Positions 9,703-18,695 are shown, counted from the first letter of the stretch. The stretch: 64,000 nt of DNA from Nocardioides okcheonensis (GCF_020991065.1 NZ_CP087710.1:1798001-1862000), one strand, 5' to 3'. The notes: generated by a model not told the origin, from the sequence alone. Numbers and translations are program-made.

Positions 9703-10131
9703 CTAGTCAGGTCGGGCCGTGGCGTCGCCGGGGTGTCCGGCGGCGGCCGCCCGTCCCGCCTTCTCCGCGGCCTTGGCGGCGTCGTAGAGCGCCTCGACCT
9801 GCGCGACGTCGGTCGCGACGGCGTCGCCGAAGACGTGGGGGTTGCGCCGCTCCATCTTGGCGATCACGCCGCGCGCGACGTCGTCGAGGGTGAACTCCCC
9901 CGCCTCCTCGGCGATCACGGCGTGGATGACCACCTGCAGCAGCAGGTCGCCGAGCTCGTCGCACAGCGCGGCGGGGTCGCCGGACTCGATCGCCTCGACG
10001 ACCTCCTCGGCCTCCTCGCGGACGTACGGGATGAGCGAGGTGTGGGTCTGCTGGCGCTTCCACGGGCACTCGCGCTGGAGCACCCGCATCTGGTCGGCGA
10101 ACGCCTCCAGCGCCGAGCCGTCCGCGTCCAC
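9703..10131 (-). CDS. mazG: MazG-family nucleotide pyrophosphohydrolase
   Basis: A 142-aa single-domain MazG protein. The all-alpha NTP-PPase motif is visible as REEAEEVVEAI followed by CDELGDLLLQVVIH, providing the acidic side chains that bind magnesium. These enzymes hydrolyse NTPs or dNTPs to monophosphates and pyrophosphate, a house-cleaning role. The protein is about half the length of the two-domain E. coli MazG, as is common in actinobacteria. GTG at 10131 lies just after the stop of the lipoprotein gene; a CTG at 10140 overlapping that stop is a less usual alternative. Confidence 0.88.
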   Translation of the reverse strand: MDADGSALEAFADQMRVLQRECPWKRQQTHTSLIPYVREEAEEVVEAIESGDPAALCDELGDLLLQVVIHAVIAEEAGEFTLDDVARGVIAKMERRNPHVFGDAVATDVAQVEALYDAAKAAEKAGRAAAAGHPGDATARPD

Positions 10132-10136
10132 GACGC

Positions 10137-10832
10137 TCAGCCGCAGCGCTGGTTGAGCGGGAGGGTCTTGGCGAACGCGGTGTCGGGCTCGGTCTCCAGC
10201 CCCTTCTTCGCCAGCTCGCCGACGGCCACCGACGTGTTGGTGTCGATCGGCCGGAGCACCCCGTCGACGGCCTCGAGGCCGTAGCGCGGGTCGATCTCGA
10301 TGCCGTTGGCGTCGGGCCACTGGTTGAACACGTCGACGCCGGCCTGGGTGGTCTGCTCCTCGGTGGGGTCGGCGACGCCCTGGTCGGCCAGCACGATCGC
10401 GCCGACCTGGTCGACCACGTCGGTGGCCAGCGCGTTGGCCGAGGTGAGCTCGACGTAGGTGCCGCGCACGGCCTCGGGCATCGTCGCCGCCGAGCGCTGG
10501 CGCTGCGCGACGTCGTTGCGGTAGCCCGAACCCGGCTCGATGCCGTAGTCGTCGGCGACCTGCAGCGCCTGCGCGCGCAGGATCATCAGCTGGATGGTGC
10601 CCTGGCGCACGAAGCTCATCGGCAGCACGGTGCTCTGCTGCTCGAACTGGTCGCCCAGCGCGGTGCACATCTCCCCCGCCGCCCGGTCGACCTCGCGGAC
10701 GGTGAGCTCGTCGTCGCCCACCTTCGCCGCGACCCCCGGTGCGGCGCTCCCACAGCTCGACAGCAGCAGTCCGGCGACGACCGTCGTCGCGGCCGTCATC
10801 AGGCGGGTCCTGACCTTGCTCTGCTGCCTCAC
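10137..10832 (-). CDS. SurA N-domain-like lipoprotein
   Basis: About 231 aa, with a lipoprotein signal ending in the lipobox LSSC. The mature part begins with KVGDDELTVREVDRAAG, resembling the SurA/parvulin N-terminal chaperone domain, and is mostly helical after that. No parvulin PPIase domain is seen, so a folding-chaperone role at the cell surface is inferred only. GTG at 10838 overlaps the mfd stop, but AAGGAG is correctly spaced for the second GTG at 10832, which I prefer. Its position between mfd and mazG is conserved in related actinobacteria. Confidence 0.78.
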   Translation of the reverse strand: MRQQSKVRTRLMTAATTVVAGLLLSSCGSAAPGVAAKVGDDELTVREVDRAAGEMCTALGDQFEQQSTVLPMSFVRQGTIQLMILRAQALQVADDYGIEPGSGYRNDVAQRQRSAATMPEAVRGTYVELTSANALATDVVDQVGAIVLADQGVADPTEEQTTQAGVDVFNQWPDANGIEIDPRYGLEAVDGVLRPIDTNTSVAVGELAKKGLETEPDTAFAKTLPLNQRCG

Positions 10833-10834
10833 GG

Positions 10835-13800
10835 TCACTCCTTGCTCGCGGTGGCGGGCGCGGCCGGCGCCGGCACGTCGATGATGTCGTCGATCACACT
10901 CCGGGCCCATTCAAGCAGGGCGACGCCCGTGACGGGCTGCACGGGGAAACCCGACGGCTGCGGGCGCGGCACGAGGATGGTGCTGACCGGTGCCTTGACG
11001 ATGCTGCGCGGGTGGAGCCGCTGGAGGCGTACGACGCGCGACTCGGGCAGGTCGACCGGCGCGAACCGGACGTTCTTGCCCGCGAGGGTCACCTCCTTCA
11101 CCCCGGCCTGGCGGCAGCGGGCGCGGAACCGCGCCACGACCAGCAGCGACTCCACGACCTCCGGCGGCGTGCCGTAGCGGTCGACGAGCTCGGCGCGCAC
11201 CTCGTCGACGTCGGCGTCGGCACGCACCTCGGCCAGCCGCTTGTAGATCTCGAGGCGCAGCCGCTCCGACGGGATGTAGTCGTGGGGCAGGTGGGCGTCG
11301 ACGGGGAGCTCGATGCGGACCTCGGCGAGCTCCTCGTCGTTGCCGCCCTTGAAGTCGGCGACCGCCTCGCCGACGAGGCGGACGTAGAGGTCGAAGCCGA
11401 CGTCGGCGATGTGGCCGGACTGCTCGCCGCCGAGCAGGTTGCCGGCGCCGCGGATCTCGAGGTCCTTCATCGCGATGGCCATGCCGCCGCCGAGGTCCGA
11501 GTGCTGGGCCAGCGTCGCGAGCCGCTCGTGGGCGGTCTCTGTGAGCGGCTTCTCCGCGGGGTAGAGGAAGTAGGCGTAGGCGCGCTCGCGCGAGCGACCC
11601 ACGCGACCGCGCAGCTGGTGCAGCTGGGACAGGCCGAGGGTGTCGGAGCGCTCGATGATCATCGTGTTGGCGTTGGACACGTCGAGCCCCGACTCCACGA
11701 GCGTCGTGCAGACCAGGACGTCGAAGCGCTTCTCCCAGAAGTCCACCATGACCTGCTCGAGCTGGCGCTCGTTCATCTGGCCGTGGGCGGTCGCGACCCG
11801 CGCCTCGGGCACGAGCTCCTTGATCCGTGCGGCCGCCTTCTCGATCGACTGCACCCGGTTGTGGATGTAGAAGACCTGGCCCTCGCGCAGCAGCTCGCGC
11901 CGCACCGCCGCCACCACCTGGCGGTCCTCGTAGGCGCCGACGTAGGTGAGCACCGGGTGGCGCTCCTCCGGCGGGGTGGTGATCGTGGACATCTCGCGGA
12001 TGCCGGTGACGGCCATCTCCAGGGTGCGCGGGATGGGCGTCGCGCTCATCGAGAGCACGTCGACCGACGTGCGCATCCGCTTCATCTGCTCCTTGTGCTC
12101 GACGCCGAAGCGCTGCTCCTCGTCGACGATGATCAGGCCGAGGTCCTTGACCCGGATGTCGGGGTTGAGCAGGCGGTGGGTGCCGACGACGATGTCGATC
12201 GACCCGTCCGCGAGGCCGGCGACGACCTCCGCGGCCTCCTTGTCGGTCTGGAAGCGCGACAGGCCCCTGATCACGACCGGGAAGCCCGACATCCGCTCCG
12301 AGAAGGTCGACAGGTGCTGGGTGACGAGCAGGGTCGTCGGCACCAGCACCGCGACCTGCTTGCCGTCCTGGACGGCCTTGAACGCCGCGCGCACCGCGAT
12401 CTCGGTCTTGCCGTAGCCGACGTCACCGCACACGAGGCGGTCCATCGGGACCACGCGGCGCATGTCGGCCTTCACCTCGTCGACCGTGGTGAGCTGGTCG
12501 ACGGTCTCGGTGAACGGGAACGCGTCCTCGAGCTCGCGCTGCCACGGGGTGTCCGGGCCGAACGCGTGGCCCTGGGTGGCCTGGCGGGCGGCGTAGAGCT
12601 TGATCAGCTCGGCGGCGATCTCGCGGACGGCGCGGCGGGCCTTGTTCTTGCGCTTGGTCCAGTCGCCGCCGCCGAGCCGGTCGAGGCTGGGGTTCTCGCC
12701 CCCGACGTAGCGGGTGACCTGGTCGAGGGTGTCGGCCGGGACGTAGAGCATGTCGTTGGGCCCGCCGCGCTTGCTCGGGCCGTACTCCAGGACGAGGTAC
12801 TCGCGGACGGCGCCGCCGATCTCGCGCTGCTTCATCTCCACGAAGCGGCCCACGCCGTGCTGCTCGTGCACGACGTAGTCGCCGGCCTTGAGCTCGAGGG
12901 GGTCGATCTGCCGCTTGCGCCGCGCGGGCATCCGGCGCATGTCGCGCGTCGAGGCCTTCTGGCCCGACAGGTCGTCGCCGGTGAGGACGGCGACGCCGGC
13001 GGAGTCGTCGACCAGGCCGTGCACGAGGTGGCCGCACGTGACGGTGACGACGCCCGGTCCGGCGGTGTCGCCCTCCTCGACCACGCGCGCGGCGATGTCG
13101 TTCTCGCCGAGCAGCTCGACGAAGCGGGTGGCCGGGCCGTGGCCGGCGTGGACCACGACCACGTCGAGGCCGTCGGTGACCCAGGTGCGGATGTCGTCGA
13201 CGGCCTTCTGCAGGTCGCCGCGGTAGGCGTCGGCCGCGTGGGTGGGGAGCAGCCGGCTCGGGACACCGGCGGTCTGCGCGTCGACCGGGTCGGTGGCCTC
13301 GCCGGTCCCGTCCTGCTCGATCCCGAAGGGGCTGACCGACCACCACGCCAGGCCGAGGCCGATCGCGTGCTGGCGCACGTCGGCGATCTCGCGGTAGGAC
13401 GCGGCGCCGAGGTCGATCGGCGCGGTGCCGCCGCCGGCGGCCGCGGCCCACGAGGCCCCGAGGAACTCCTCGCTGGTCGCGACGAGGTCGTGGGCGCGGG
13501 TGCGGGCACGCTCGGGGTCGAGCACGAGGACCGTGGTGTCGGTGGGCACCAGGTCGACGAGGAGCTCCATCGAGTCGACGAGCGCGGGGGCGAGCGACTC
13601 CATGCCCTCGACGGCGATGCCGGCCGCCATCTTGTCGGTGAGCTCGAGCAGCTGCGGGTGGGCCTCGCCGAGGGCCGCGGCACGGCGACGCACCTCGTCG
13701 GTGAGGAGGAGCTCGCGGCACGGTGGGGCCCAGAGCCGCTGCACCGTCTCGAGGGTGCGCTGGTCGGCGACGGAGAAGGCGCGGATCTCCTCCACGTCGT

Positions 13801-14419
13801 CGCCCCAGAACTCGACGCGGAGCGGGTGCTCCTCGGTGGGCGGGAAGACGTCGACGATGCCGCCGCGGACGGCGAACTCGCCGCGCCGCTCCACCATGTC
13901 GACGCGGGAGTACGCCGCGTCGGCCAGGCCGCGCACGACGTCCTCGAGCGCGCGGGCGTCGCCCGGCGCGAGCTCGACCGGCTCGATGTCGGCCAGGCCC
14001 GGCACCTGGGGCTGCAGCAGGCTGCGGATCGGCGCCACCACGACCTGCAGCGGCCCGTTGGCGGCGTCGGTGCCTGGGTGGCGCAGCCGGCGCAGCACCG
14101 CCAGCCGCCGGCCGACGGTGTCGCTGCGCGGGCTGAGCCGCTCGTGCGGCAGCGTCTCCCAGCTCGGGTAGTAGGCGACCGTGTCGGGGTCGACGAGGTC
14201 GGCGAGCTCCTCGACGAGGTCCTCGGCCTCGCGCGACGTCGCCGTCACCGCGAGCACGGTGCGACCCCGCTCGACAAGGCCGCGCACCACGAACGGACGC
14301 ACCGCCGCGGGCCCGGTGAGGTCCAGCGCGGACACGACCGAGGTGTCGGCGAGGGCACCGCCGAGGGCGGGTGCGGAGGCGAGGCGCTGGGCGACGGCGG
14401 TCAGGGGCGTGGTCGGCAC
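10835..14419 (-). CDS. mfd: Transcription-repair coupling factor
   Basis: A 1194-aa ATP-dependent translocase that removes stalled RNA polymerase and recruits UvrA. In order: UvrB-homology modules (~1-330), a CarD-like polymerase-interaction domain (KAGDYVVHEQHGVGRFVE, ~490-560), helicase lobes with Walker A CGDVGYGKTE (~660), DEEQ box (DEEQRFGV, ~767), motif VI QLRGRVGRS, and the C-terminal TRCF domain. GTG at 14419 with an AAGGG seven bases upstream is preferred over ATG at 14440. Length and motif order are canonical. Confidence 0.97.
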   Translation of the reverse strand: MPTTPLTAVAQRLASAPALGGALADTSVVSALDLTGPAAVRPFVVRGLVERGRTVLAVTATSREAEDLVEELADLVDPDTVAYYPSWETLPHERLSPRSDTVGRRLAVLRRLRHPGTDAANGPLQVVVAPIRSLLQPQVPGLADIEPVELAPGDARALEDVVRGLADAAYSRVDMVERRGEFAVRGGIVDVFPPTEEHPLRVEFWGDDVEEIRAFSVADQRTLETVQRLWAPPCRELLLTDEVRRRAAALGEAHPQLLELTDKMAAGIAVEGMESLAPALVDSMELLVDLVPTDTTVLVLDPERARTRAHDLVATSEEFLGASWAAAAGGGTAPIDLGAASYREIADVRQHAIGLGLAWWSVSPFGIEQDGTGEATDPVDAQTAGVPSRLLPTHAADAYRGDLQKAVDDIRTWVTDGLDVVVVHAGHGPATRFVELLGENDIAARVVEEGDTAGPGVVTVTCGHLVHGLVDDSAGVAVLTGDDLSGQKASTRDMRRMPARRKRQIDPLELKAGDYVVHEQHGVGRFVEMKQREIGGAVREYLVLEYGPSKRGGPNDMLYVPADTLDQVTRYVGGENPSLDRLGGGDWTKRKNKARRAVREIAAELIKLYAARQATQGHAFGPDTPWQRELEDAFPFTETVDQLTTVDEVKADMRRVVPMDRLVCGDVGYGKTEIAVRAAFKAVQDGKQVAVLVPTTLLVTQHLSTFSERMSGFPVVIRGLSRFQTDKEAAEVVAGLADGSIDIVVGTHRLLNPDIRVKDLGLIIVDEEQRFGVEHKEQMKRMRTSVDVLSMSATPIPRTLEMAVTGIREMSTITTPPEERHPVLTYVGAYEDRQVVAAVRRELLREGQVFYIHNRVQSIEKAAARIKELVPEARVATAHGQMNERQLEQVMVDFWEKRFDVLVCTTLVESGLDVSNANTMIIERSDTLGLSQLHQLRGRVGRSRERAYAYFLYPAEKPLTETAHERLATLAQHSDLGGGMAIAMKDLEIRGAGNLLGGEQSGHIADVGFDLYVRLVGEAVADFKGGNDEELAEVRIELPVDAHLPHDYIPSERLRLEIYKRLAEVRADADVDEVRAELVDRYGTPPEVVESLLVVARFRARCRQAGVKEVTLAGKNVRFAPVDLPESRVVRLQRLHPRSIVKAPVSTILVPRPQPSGFPVQPVTGVALLEWARSVIDDIIDVPAPAAPATASKE

Positions 14420-14623
14420 CGGGGATCCCTTCAGGAGCACGCGAAAAACCCCCTGTGGGCGAACGCCGGGGGGAGGGATGGAAGTCTACGGGGGCTGTCC
14501 GACACCGGACGTAGGGGTGAGAAGGGGTTTGTGCCGCACGTCCCTCGGGTAGCACCATCCACAGCGTCCGGCGCACGAGCTCCGGACGGACACGTACTTT
14601 CTCCTGAGAGGAACAACGGGGAC

Positions 14624-15328
14624 ATGCGCATCACGCGTCTCATCGCCGGCACCGTTTCCGCCGGCCTGCTCGGTGTCACTCCGCTCGCCCTGGCTGCGCC
14701 CAGCCACGCCGCGGACACCTGGACCACGACCACCATCGCCTCGCCCAACGAGAGCGCGATCGTCTACGGCGACGAGATCAACATCGTCGTCGACGTCGAC
14801 GGCTCGGACGGTTTCGGCCCGAGCTCGGGCACCTCGACCCTCTACGCCATGGAGGCCGGCTCGACCGAGTGGGTCGCCGTCGCGACCGGTGCCTACCCGG
14901 GCAGCGACTTCTACCCGATCAAGCCGAAGATGAACACGACCTACAAGGTCGTCTTCGGCGGCTACACCGAGCCGGTCCAGACGCCGTACAGCGACAACTA
15001 CACCGGCAGCGAGTCCGCGCCGTTCACCGTCTCGGTCGCGCGCAAGATGACGATCAAGAACCCGCGCGGCACGTTCGTCAAGGGCAAGATCAAGCCGGAC
15101 TACAAGAAGAAGAAGGTCCTGGTCCAGAAGAAGGTCGGGAAGAAGTGGAAGAAGTTCCGCACCCTGAAGACCGACAAGAAGAGCACCTTCCAGACCACGC
15201 TGCCGGCCTCGCGCAAGCGGACCTTCTTCCGCTTCGTGGTGAAGGGCAACAGCAAGTTCGCCGCCAGCGCGCAGGAGGGCTCCACCATCGCCTACCGCTC
15301 GGTCGCCCCGCGCGTCGCGATGCGCTGA
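14624..15328 (+). CDS. Exported beta-rich protein, paralogue 1 of a tandem pair
   Basis: A 234-aa secreted protein with a clear signal peptide (RLIAGTVSAGLLGVTPLALA, cleavage near SHA). Residues ~30-140 form a beta-sandwich-like region containing GTSTLYA, VAVATGAY and TTYKVVFGGY. Residues ~145-220 are very lysine-rich (KIKPDYKKKKVLVQKKVGKK), suggesting binding to an anionic polymer or wall. The next gene encodes a protein aligning over its whole length, so the pair is a tandem duplication. Family and function unknown. A strong hairpin follows the gene. Confidence 0.75.
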   Translation: MRITRLIAGTVSAGLLGVTPLALAAPSHAADTWTTTTIASPNESAIVYGDEINIVVDVDGSDGFGPSSGTSTLYAMEAGSTEWVAVATGAYPGSDFYPIKPKMNTTYKVVFGGYTEPVQTPYSDNYTGSESAPFTVSVARKMTIKNPRGTFVKGKIKPDYKKKKVLVQKKVGKKWKKFRTLKTDKKSTFQTTLPASRKRTFFRFVVKGNSKFAASAQEGSTIAYRSVAPRVAMR

Positions 15329-15359
15329 CGCCACCCAGCACCTGATCGACCGATCCGCC

Positions 15360-15398
15360 GGCCGGGTCCCGGTCCCCTCGGGGATCCGGGGCCCGGCC
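15360..15398 (+). terminator. Strong hairpin terminator
   Basis: Arms GGCCGGGTCCCGG and CCGGGGCCCGGCC pair with one G:T wobble, and an inner TCCCC/GGGGA stem closes the loop. It lies 32 bases after the upstream stop codon, between the tandem paralogues. Confidence 0.7.
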
Positions 15399-15411
15399 GT
15401 CGCCGTTCGCC

Positions 15412-15417
15412 TACGAT
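15412..15417 (+). promoter_or_regulatory. -10 element of a probable leaderless promoter
   Basis: TACGAT ends seven bases before the ATG at 15425, so transcription would begin at or next to the A of the start codon. No ribosome binding site is present. This decides the start of the following gene at 15425 instead of 15416, which lies within the -10. Confidence 0.5.
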
Positions 15418-15424
15418 GGCCCGC

Positions 15425-16120
15425 ATGACCGACCGCCGCCGCCGGACCGCACGCAGGCTCCTCGGGAGCGCGCTCGCCGCGGGGGTGGTGCTCGCGACGC
15501 CCTCGGTCGTCCCCGCCGCGCCGGCCCTCGCCGCGGCCCCGGTCGACACCACGACGGTGGCGACCCCGAACACCACGAGCATCGCCTTCGGCCAGACCGT
15601 CGACATCGGGCTCGACGTCGACAGTGCCGGCGGCACGACGACCGTCGACGACGGCACCTCCACGCTCTACGCCCGCGAGGCCACCTCGACGCGGTGGAGG
15701 GCCGTCGCGACCAACACCTCCGCGTCCCTGGACTTCCTGTCGGTCCGCCCGCGGAAGACGACCACCTACAAGGTCGTCTACGGCGGCTACGACGCCGCGT
15801 CCGCCCAGGACGACAGCTTCGGCCCCAGCGAGTCGGCGGAGTTCACCGTGGGCGTCGCCCGCACCATCACCTACCCGTCGGGCGGCTTCGAGATGAAGGG
15901 CCGCGTGCGTCCGGCCTACGGCGCCCGGGTGATCGTGGTGAAGGTGTCGAGCGACGAGACGAGCGGCTTCCGGACGTTCCGCAAGATCCGCACCGACAAG
16001 CGCGGTCGCTACGCCATCGACCTGCCCCGCCGCAGCGGCGAGTGGTTCTGGTCGTTCATCGTCCGCGCCGACGAGCAGTACCGCGGCACGCGGTTCAAGT
16101 GGCGCACCTGGGCGTCCTGA
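15425..16120 (+). CDS. Exported beta-rich protein, paralogue 2 of a tandem pair
   Basis: A 231-aa secreted protein with a basic n-region and hydrophobic signal peptide (RRLLGSALAAGVVLATPSVV). It aligns along its length with the upstream paralogue: DTTTVATPNTTSIAFGQTVD, GTSTLYAREA and TTYKVVYGGY match TTTTIASP, GTSTLYAMEA and TTYKVVFGGY. The C-terminal part is basic, with arginine replacing many of the lysines. Function unknown. The start is chosen from the leaderless promoter just upstream. Confidence 0.75.
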   Translation: MTDRRRRTARRLLGSALAAGVVLATPSVVPAAPALAAAPVDTTTVATPNTTSIAFGQTVDIGLDVDSAGGTTTVDDGTSTLYAREATSTRWRAVATNTSASLDFLSVRPRKTTTYKVVYGGYDAASAQDDSFGPSESAEFTVGVARTITYPSGGFEMKGRVRPAYGARVIVVKVSSDETSGFRTFRKIRTDKRGRYAIDLPRRSGEWFWSFIVRADEQYRGTRFKWRTWAS

Positions 16121-16127
16121 GCGACGC

Positions 16128-16535
16128 TCAGACCGCGGGCGGTCCCGCGTCGACCTCGGCCTGCGAGCGCAGCACGCAGAACTGGTTGCCCTCGGGGTCG
16201 GCGAACACCACCCAGCCGGTGCCCGGACCGTGCGCGCCGCGCTGGTCGTCGACCTGGGTGGCCCCCATCGCCTGCACCCGCTCGACCTCCTCGTCGCGCG
16301 TGCCGGTGCGCGGGCGCAGGTCGAAGTGGATCCGCTTGGCCGGCAGCTCGGCGTCGGGGACCTCGATGAACAGCACGTGGTGCCGGGTCTCGGGGTCGAG
16401 GATCATGCACTCCTCGTGGCCGGGCTCGTTGGGGTCACCCTCGACGTCCACGTAGCCGAGGAGCTGCTTCCACCACTCCGAGAGCTCGTAGGCGTTGTGG
16501 CAGTCGACGGTGGTGTGCGAGACGAAGGAGGTCAT
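16128..16535 (-). CDS. VOC (glyoxalase/bleomycin-resistance fold) protein
   Basis: A 135-aa vicinal-oxygen-chelate protein. The fold is recognisable from SHTTVDCHNAYELSEWW, GHEECMILDPE, RIHFDLRP and the C-terminal VVFADPEGNQFCVLRS motif, which carries the usual last metal ligand or its remnant. The family includes dioxygenases, isomerases and drug-binding proteins, so the substrate cannot be assigned. The start at 16535 is followed by the normal first strand. Confidence 0.82.
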   Translation of the reverse strand: MTSFVSHTTVDCHNAYELSEWWKQLLGYVDVEGDPNEPGHEECMILDPETRHHVLFIEVPDAELPAKRIHFDLRPRTGTRDEEVERVQAMGATQVDDQRGAHGPGTGWVVFADPEGNQFCVLRSQAEVDAGPPAV

Positions 16536-16695
16536 GGCCCCACGCTGGCAACGCCAGAGGGCGAGGGCAACCGGTTTGCGCGAGTTGCCGTCCGCCCGGC
16601 TTCCGTGGCACCGTCGGACCACGCCCCGACCAGCGGGCGACCCGACGAGGGAGCCGTACCGGGAACGCGACAAGACGGCCGTCGAGGAGATGGCC

Positions 16696-17010
16696 ATGTC
16701 GTGGATCGTGCTCGTCCTGTCCGGGGTGCTGGAGGCCGTGTGGGCCACTGCGCTCAGCCGGTCGGACGGACTCACCCGCCCCGCGCCGACCGCGACCTTC
16801 GCGGTCGCGCTGCTGCTGAGCATGGCCGGGCTGGGCTACGCGATGCGCACCCTGCCGGTCGGCACGTCGTACGCGGTCTGGGTCGGCATCGGCGCCGTGC
16901 TCACCATCGCGGTCGCGGTGGTCACCGGCGCGGAGTCGCTGTCGGTGACCAAGGCGCTGCTGCTCGCCGGCCTGGTGGGCTGCATCGTCGGGCTCAAGCT
17001 CGTCCACTGA
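16696..17010 (+). CDS. Small multidrug resistance (SMR) family transporter
   Basis: A 104-aa protein with four transmembrane helices. The conserved glutamate of helix 1 is seen in VLSGVLEAVWATALSRS (residue ~13), and helix 3 has VGTSYAVWVGIGAV. The W-A/T after the glutamate and the overall sequence resemble SugE/Gdx guanidinium exporters more than EmrE, but this is not certain. ATG at 16696 is chosen because GAGGAG lies six bases upstream; the ATG at 16690 abuts that site. Confidence 0.88.
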   Translation: MSWIVLVLSGVLEAVWATALSRSDGLTRPAPTATFAVALLLSMAGLGYAMRTLPVGTSYAVWVGIGAVLTIAVAVVTGAESLSVTKALLLAGLVGCIVGLKLVH

Positions 17011-17041
17011 GCCCGACGGGCGGCTCCGCCGGCGCGCGGGG

Positions 17042-17812
17042 TCAGTCGGTGCCGTGGCGCCGCACGAAGTCGACGATCGCCTCGGCGAGCTCGGGGCGGC
17101 ACACGATGAGGTCGGGCAGCGAGGTGTCGTCCTCGTTGTAGACCAGCTCGGAGCCATCGACCCGGCTGCAGTGCAGGCCGGCGGCGCGGGCGACGACCAC
17201 CGGCGCGGCGTTGTCCCACTGGTACTGGCCGCCGGCGTGGACGTAGGCGTCGGCGACGTCGCGGACCACGCTCATCACCTTCACGCCGGCGCTGCCCATC
17301 GGCACCAGCTCGGCGTCGAGCTCGGCGGCGAGCGCCTCGACGAAGGCCGGCGGGCGGCTGCGCGACACCGCGATCCGCGGACGCTCCGAGCTGCGGGGCG
17401 GCACCACGCTGGGCCGACCGGTGGAGAAGGTCTCCCCCAGCGCCGGCTGGGCGACCGCGCCCGCGACGAGGTCGCCGTCCTGCCAGAGCGCGACGTGGAC
17501 CGCCCAGTCGTCGCGCGGCGGCTCGGAGAACTCACGGGTGCCGTCGAGCGGGTCGATGATCCACACCCGGCTCGCCGAGAGGCGGGACTTGTCGTCCGCC
17601 GCCTCCTCCGACAGCACGGCGTCGTCGGGCCGGTGCGCGGTGAGGACCCGGTCGAGCTCGGCCTGCGCCGCGGCGTCGCCGGCGTCCTTGAGGGCCTTGC
17701 CCTCCAGGCCGTCGGCCTCCGCGCGGGAGCGGACGTCGAGCAGGACGGAGCCGGCTCGCTCGGCCGCCCAGACGGCGAAGGCGTGGTCGTCCAGCGTGGA
17801 GGGATCGATCAT
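17042..17812 (-). CDS. cysQ: 3'(2'),5'-bisphosphate nucleotidase, CysQ/inositol-phosphatase family
   Basis: A 256-aa lithium-sensitive-type phosphatase. Motifs are LSEEAADD (metal ligand Glu), WIIDPLDGTREF (DPxDGT with two metal ligands) and QWDNAAP near residue 200 (WDxAA variant). CysQ enzymes hydrolyse PAP, the product inhibitor released by PAPS-dependent sulfotransferases. The context supports this over inositol phosphatase: four sulfotransferase genes lie 10-21 kb away, and the start overlaps the LuxR regulator stop by four bases, making a two-gene operon. Confidence 0.85.
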   Translation of the reverse strand: MIDPSTLDDHAFAVWAAERAGSVLLDVRSRAEADGLEGKALKDAGDAAAQAELDRVLTAHRPDDAVLSEEAADDKSRLSASRVWIIDPLDGTREFSEPPRDDWAVHVALWQDGDLVAGAVAQPALGETFSTGRPSVVPPRSSERPRIAVSRSRPPAFVEALAAELDAELVPMGSAGVKVMSVVRDVADAYVHAGGQYQWDNAAPVVVARAAGLHCSRVDGSELVYNEDDTSLPDLIVCRPELAEAIVDFVRRHGTD

Positions 17813-18606
17813 GCACCGGATCCTATCGGCGCACCGAGACCGCCGAACGCGCCCGTCCGTGCCCGCGGTCGTGGGACCAGGTCGCCCGTCTCGCCGACGT
17901 CGCCGACCTCGTGGACCTGGCGCAGCATCGCCACCGCCTCCAGCTGGGTGCGGGCGCCGAGCTTGCTGCGCAAGGTCTTGACGTGGCTGCGGACTGTGCC
18001 GTCGGCGATGCCCATCACCTCGGCGACCTCGGGCACCCGGCGCCCCGAGGCGAGCAGCTCGAGCACCCGCAGCTGCTGGCGTGACAGGCCGCGCATCTGG
18101 GCCAGCAGGTGGTGCCTCTTGTCAAGGGCGTCCAACCAGTCGGCCCTCAAGGCCTTGCGACGTTCTGCATCCATCAAGGGATCGCCGGCGACGAAGCGTC
18201 GCACCATGTCGCCGAGCTGCTCCACGGAGGTCGTCACGGTGACCACGTCGACGGAGCTGCCCTGGAGCAGGCCGCCCCACACGAGCGCGTTGGGGGCGGA
18301 CGTGACCACTGCGACGCGGGCCTGGCCGCGGGCGACGAAGCGGCCCACCGCCTCGACCGCACGGGGCCGGTCGACCCCGTCGAGGATCACCATCACGTGG
18401 GCCGCGGGACCGCTCCCGGAGGGAGTCGCGGCGTCGCCGTCGGCGGGCACGAGGAGCTGCTCCCACGCGTGGAACTCCGCGGGCGCACCGGTGGTGCGCA
18501 GCGCCTCGGCCACGGCCTGGGCGACCAGGTCGTGCGGTGAGACCACCCACGCGACGGTCCCGTGCGCCGGGTCGGGCACGGGCTCCTGCGCTGCACGCGT
18601 CGACAT
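17809..18606 (-). CDS. LuxR-family regulator with degenerate receiver domain
   Basis: A 265-aa protein. The N-terminal half has the layout of a response-regulator receiver, but the acidic pair is replaced by VVSPHD and the region where the conserved lysine should lie reads VTVTTSVEQL. An aspartate remains in VILDG at the normal phosphorylation strand. The C-terminal LuxR HTH is intact (residues ~170-230: LSRQQLRVLELLASGRRVPE, GTVRSHVKTLRSKLGA). It probably binds DNA without classical phosphorylation. GGGAGGT precedes the ATG. It is divergent from a histidine kinase operon and co-transcribed with cysQ. Confidence 0.85.
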   Translation of the reverse strand: MSTRAAQEPVPDPAHGTVAWVVSPHDLVAQAVAEALRTTGAPAEFHAWEQLLVPADGDAATPSGSGPAAHVMVILDGVDRPRAVEAVGRFVARGQARVAVVTSAPNALVWGGLLQGSSVDVVTVTTSVEQLGDMVRRFVAGDPLMDAERRKALRADWLDALDKRHHLLAQMRGLSRQQLRVLELLASGRRVPEVAEVMGIADGTVRSHVKTLRSKLGARTQLEAVAMLRQVHEVGDVGETGDLVPRPRARTGAFGGLGAPIGSGA

Positions 18607-18682
18607 GGCACCTCCCTCGGCAACGGCGTCACCGCACTCTGACGCCTCGTCGGCGCGCAGACGACCACCCGTGCCGCACGTG

Positions 18683-18695
18683 CACCGAATTGGGG
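18683..18695. promoter_or_regulatory. Predicted operator S2 (CACC-GAATT-GGGG)
   Basis: Palindromic site about 77 bases upstream of the luxR start. It shares CCGAATTGGGGA with the site at 33524, upstream of the plus-strand EPS operon. Confidence 0.5.

Noticed and set aside
11012..14600. Very long plus-strand open frame opposite mfd
   Set aside because: It is antisense to a canonical mfd gene, has D/V/H-rich composition typical of GC-rich shadow frames, and only its last part (from 14624) is a real gene.
16640..16690. Guanidine-II (mini-ykkC) riboswitch before the SMR transporter gene
   Set aside because: ACGA and ACGG occur at suitable places, with a CCC/GGG stem around the first, but the second lies in a self-complementary GACGGCCGTC that does not form the required ACGR hairpin loop. 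Not enough to support it; a covariance-model search would decide.
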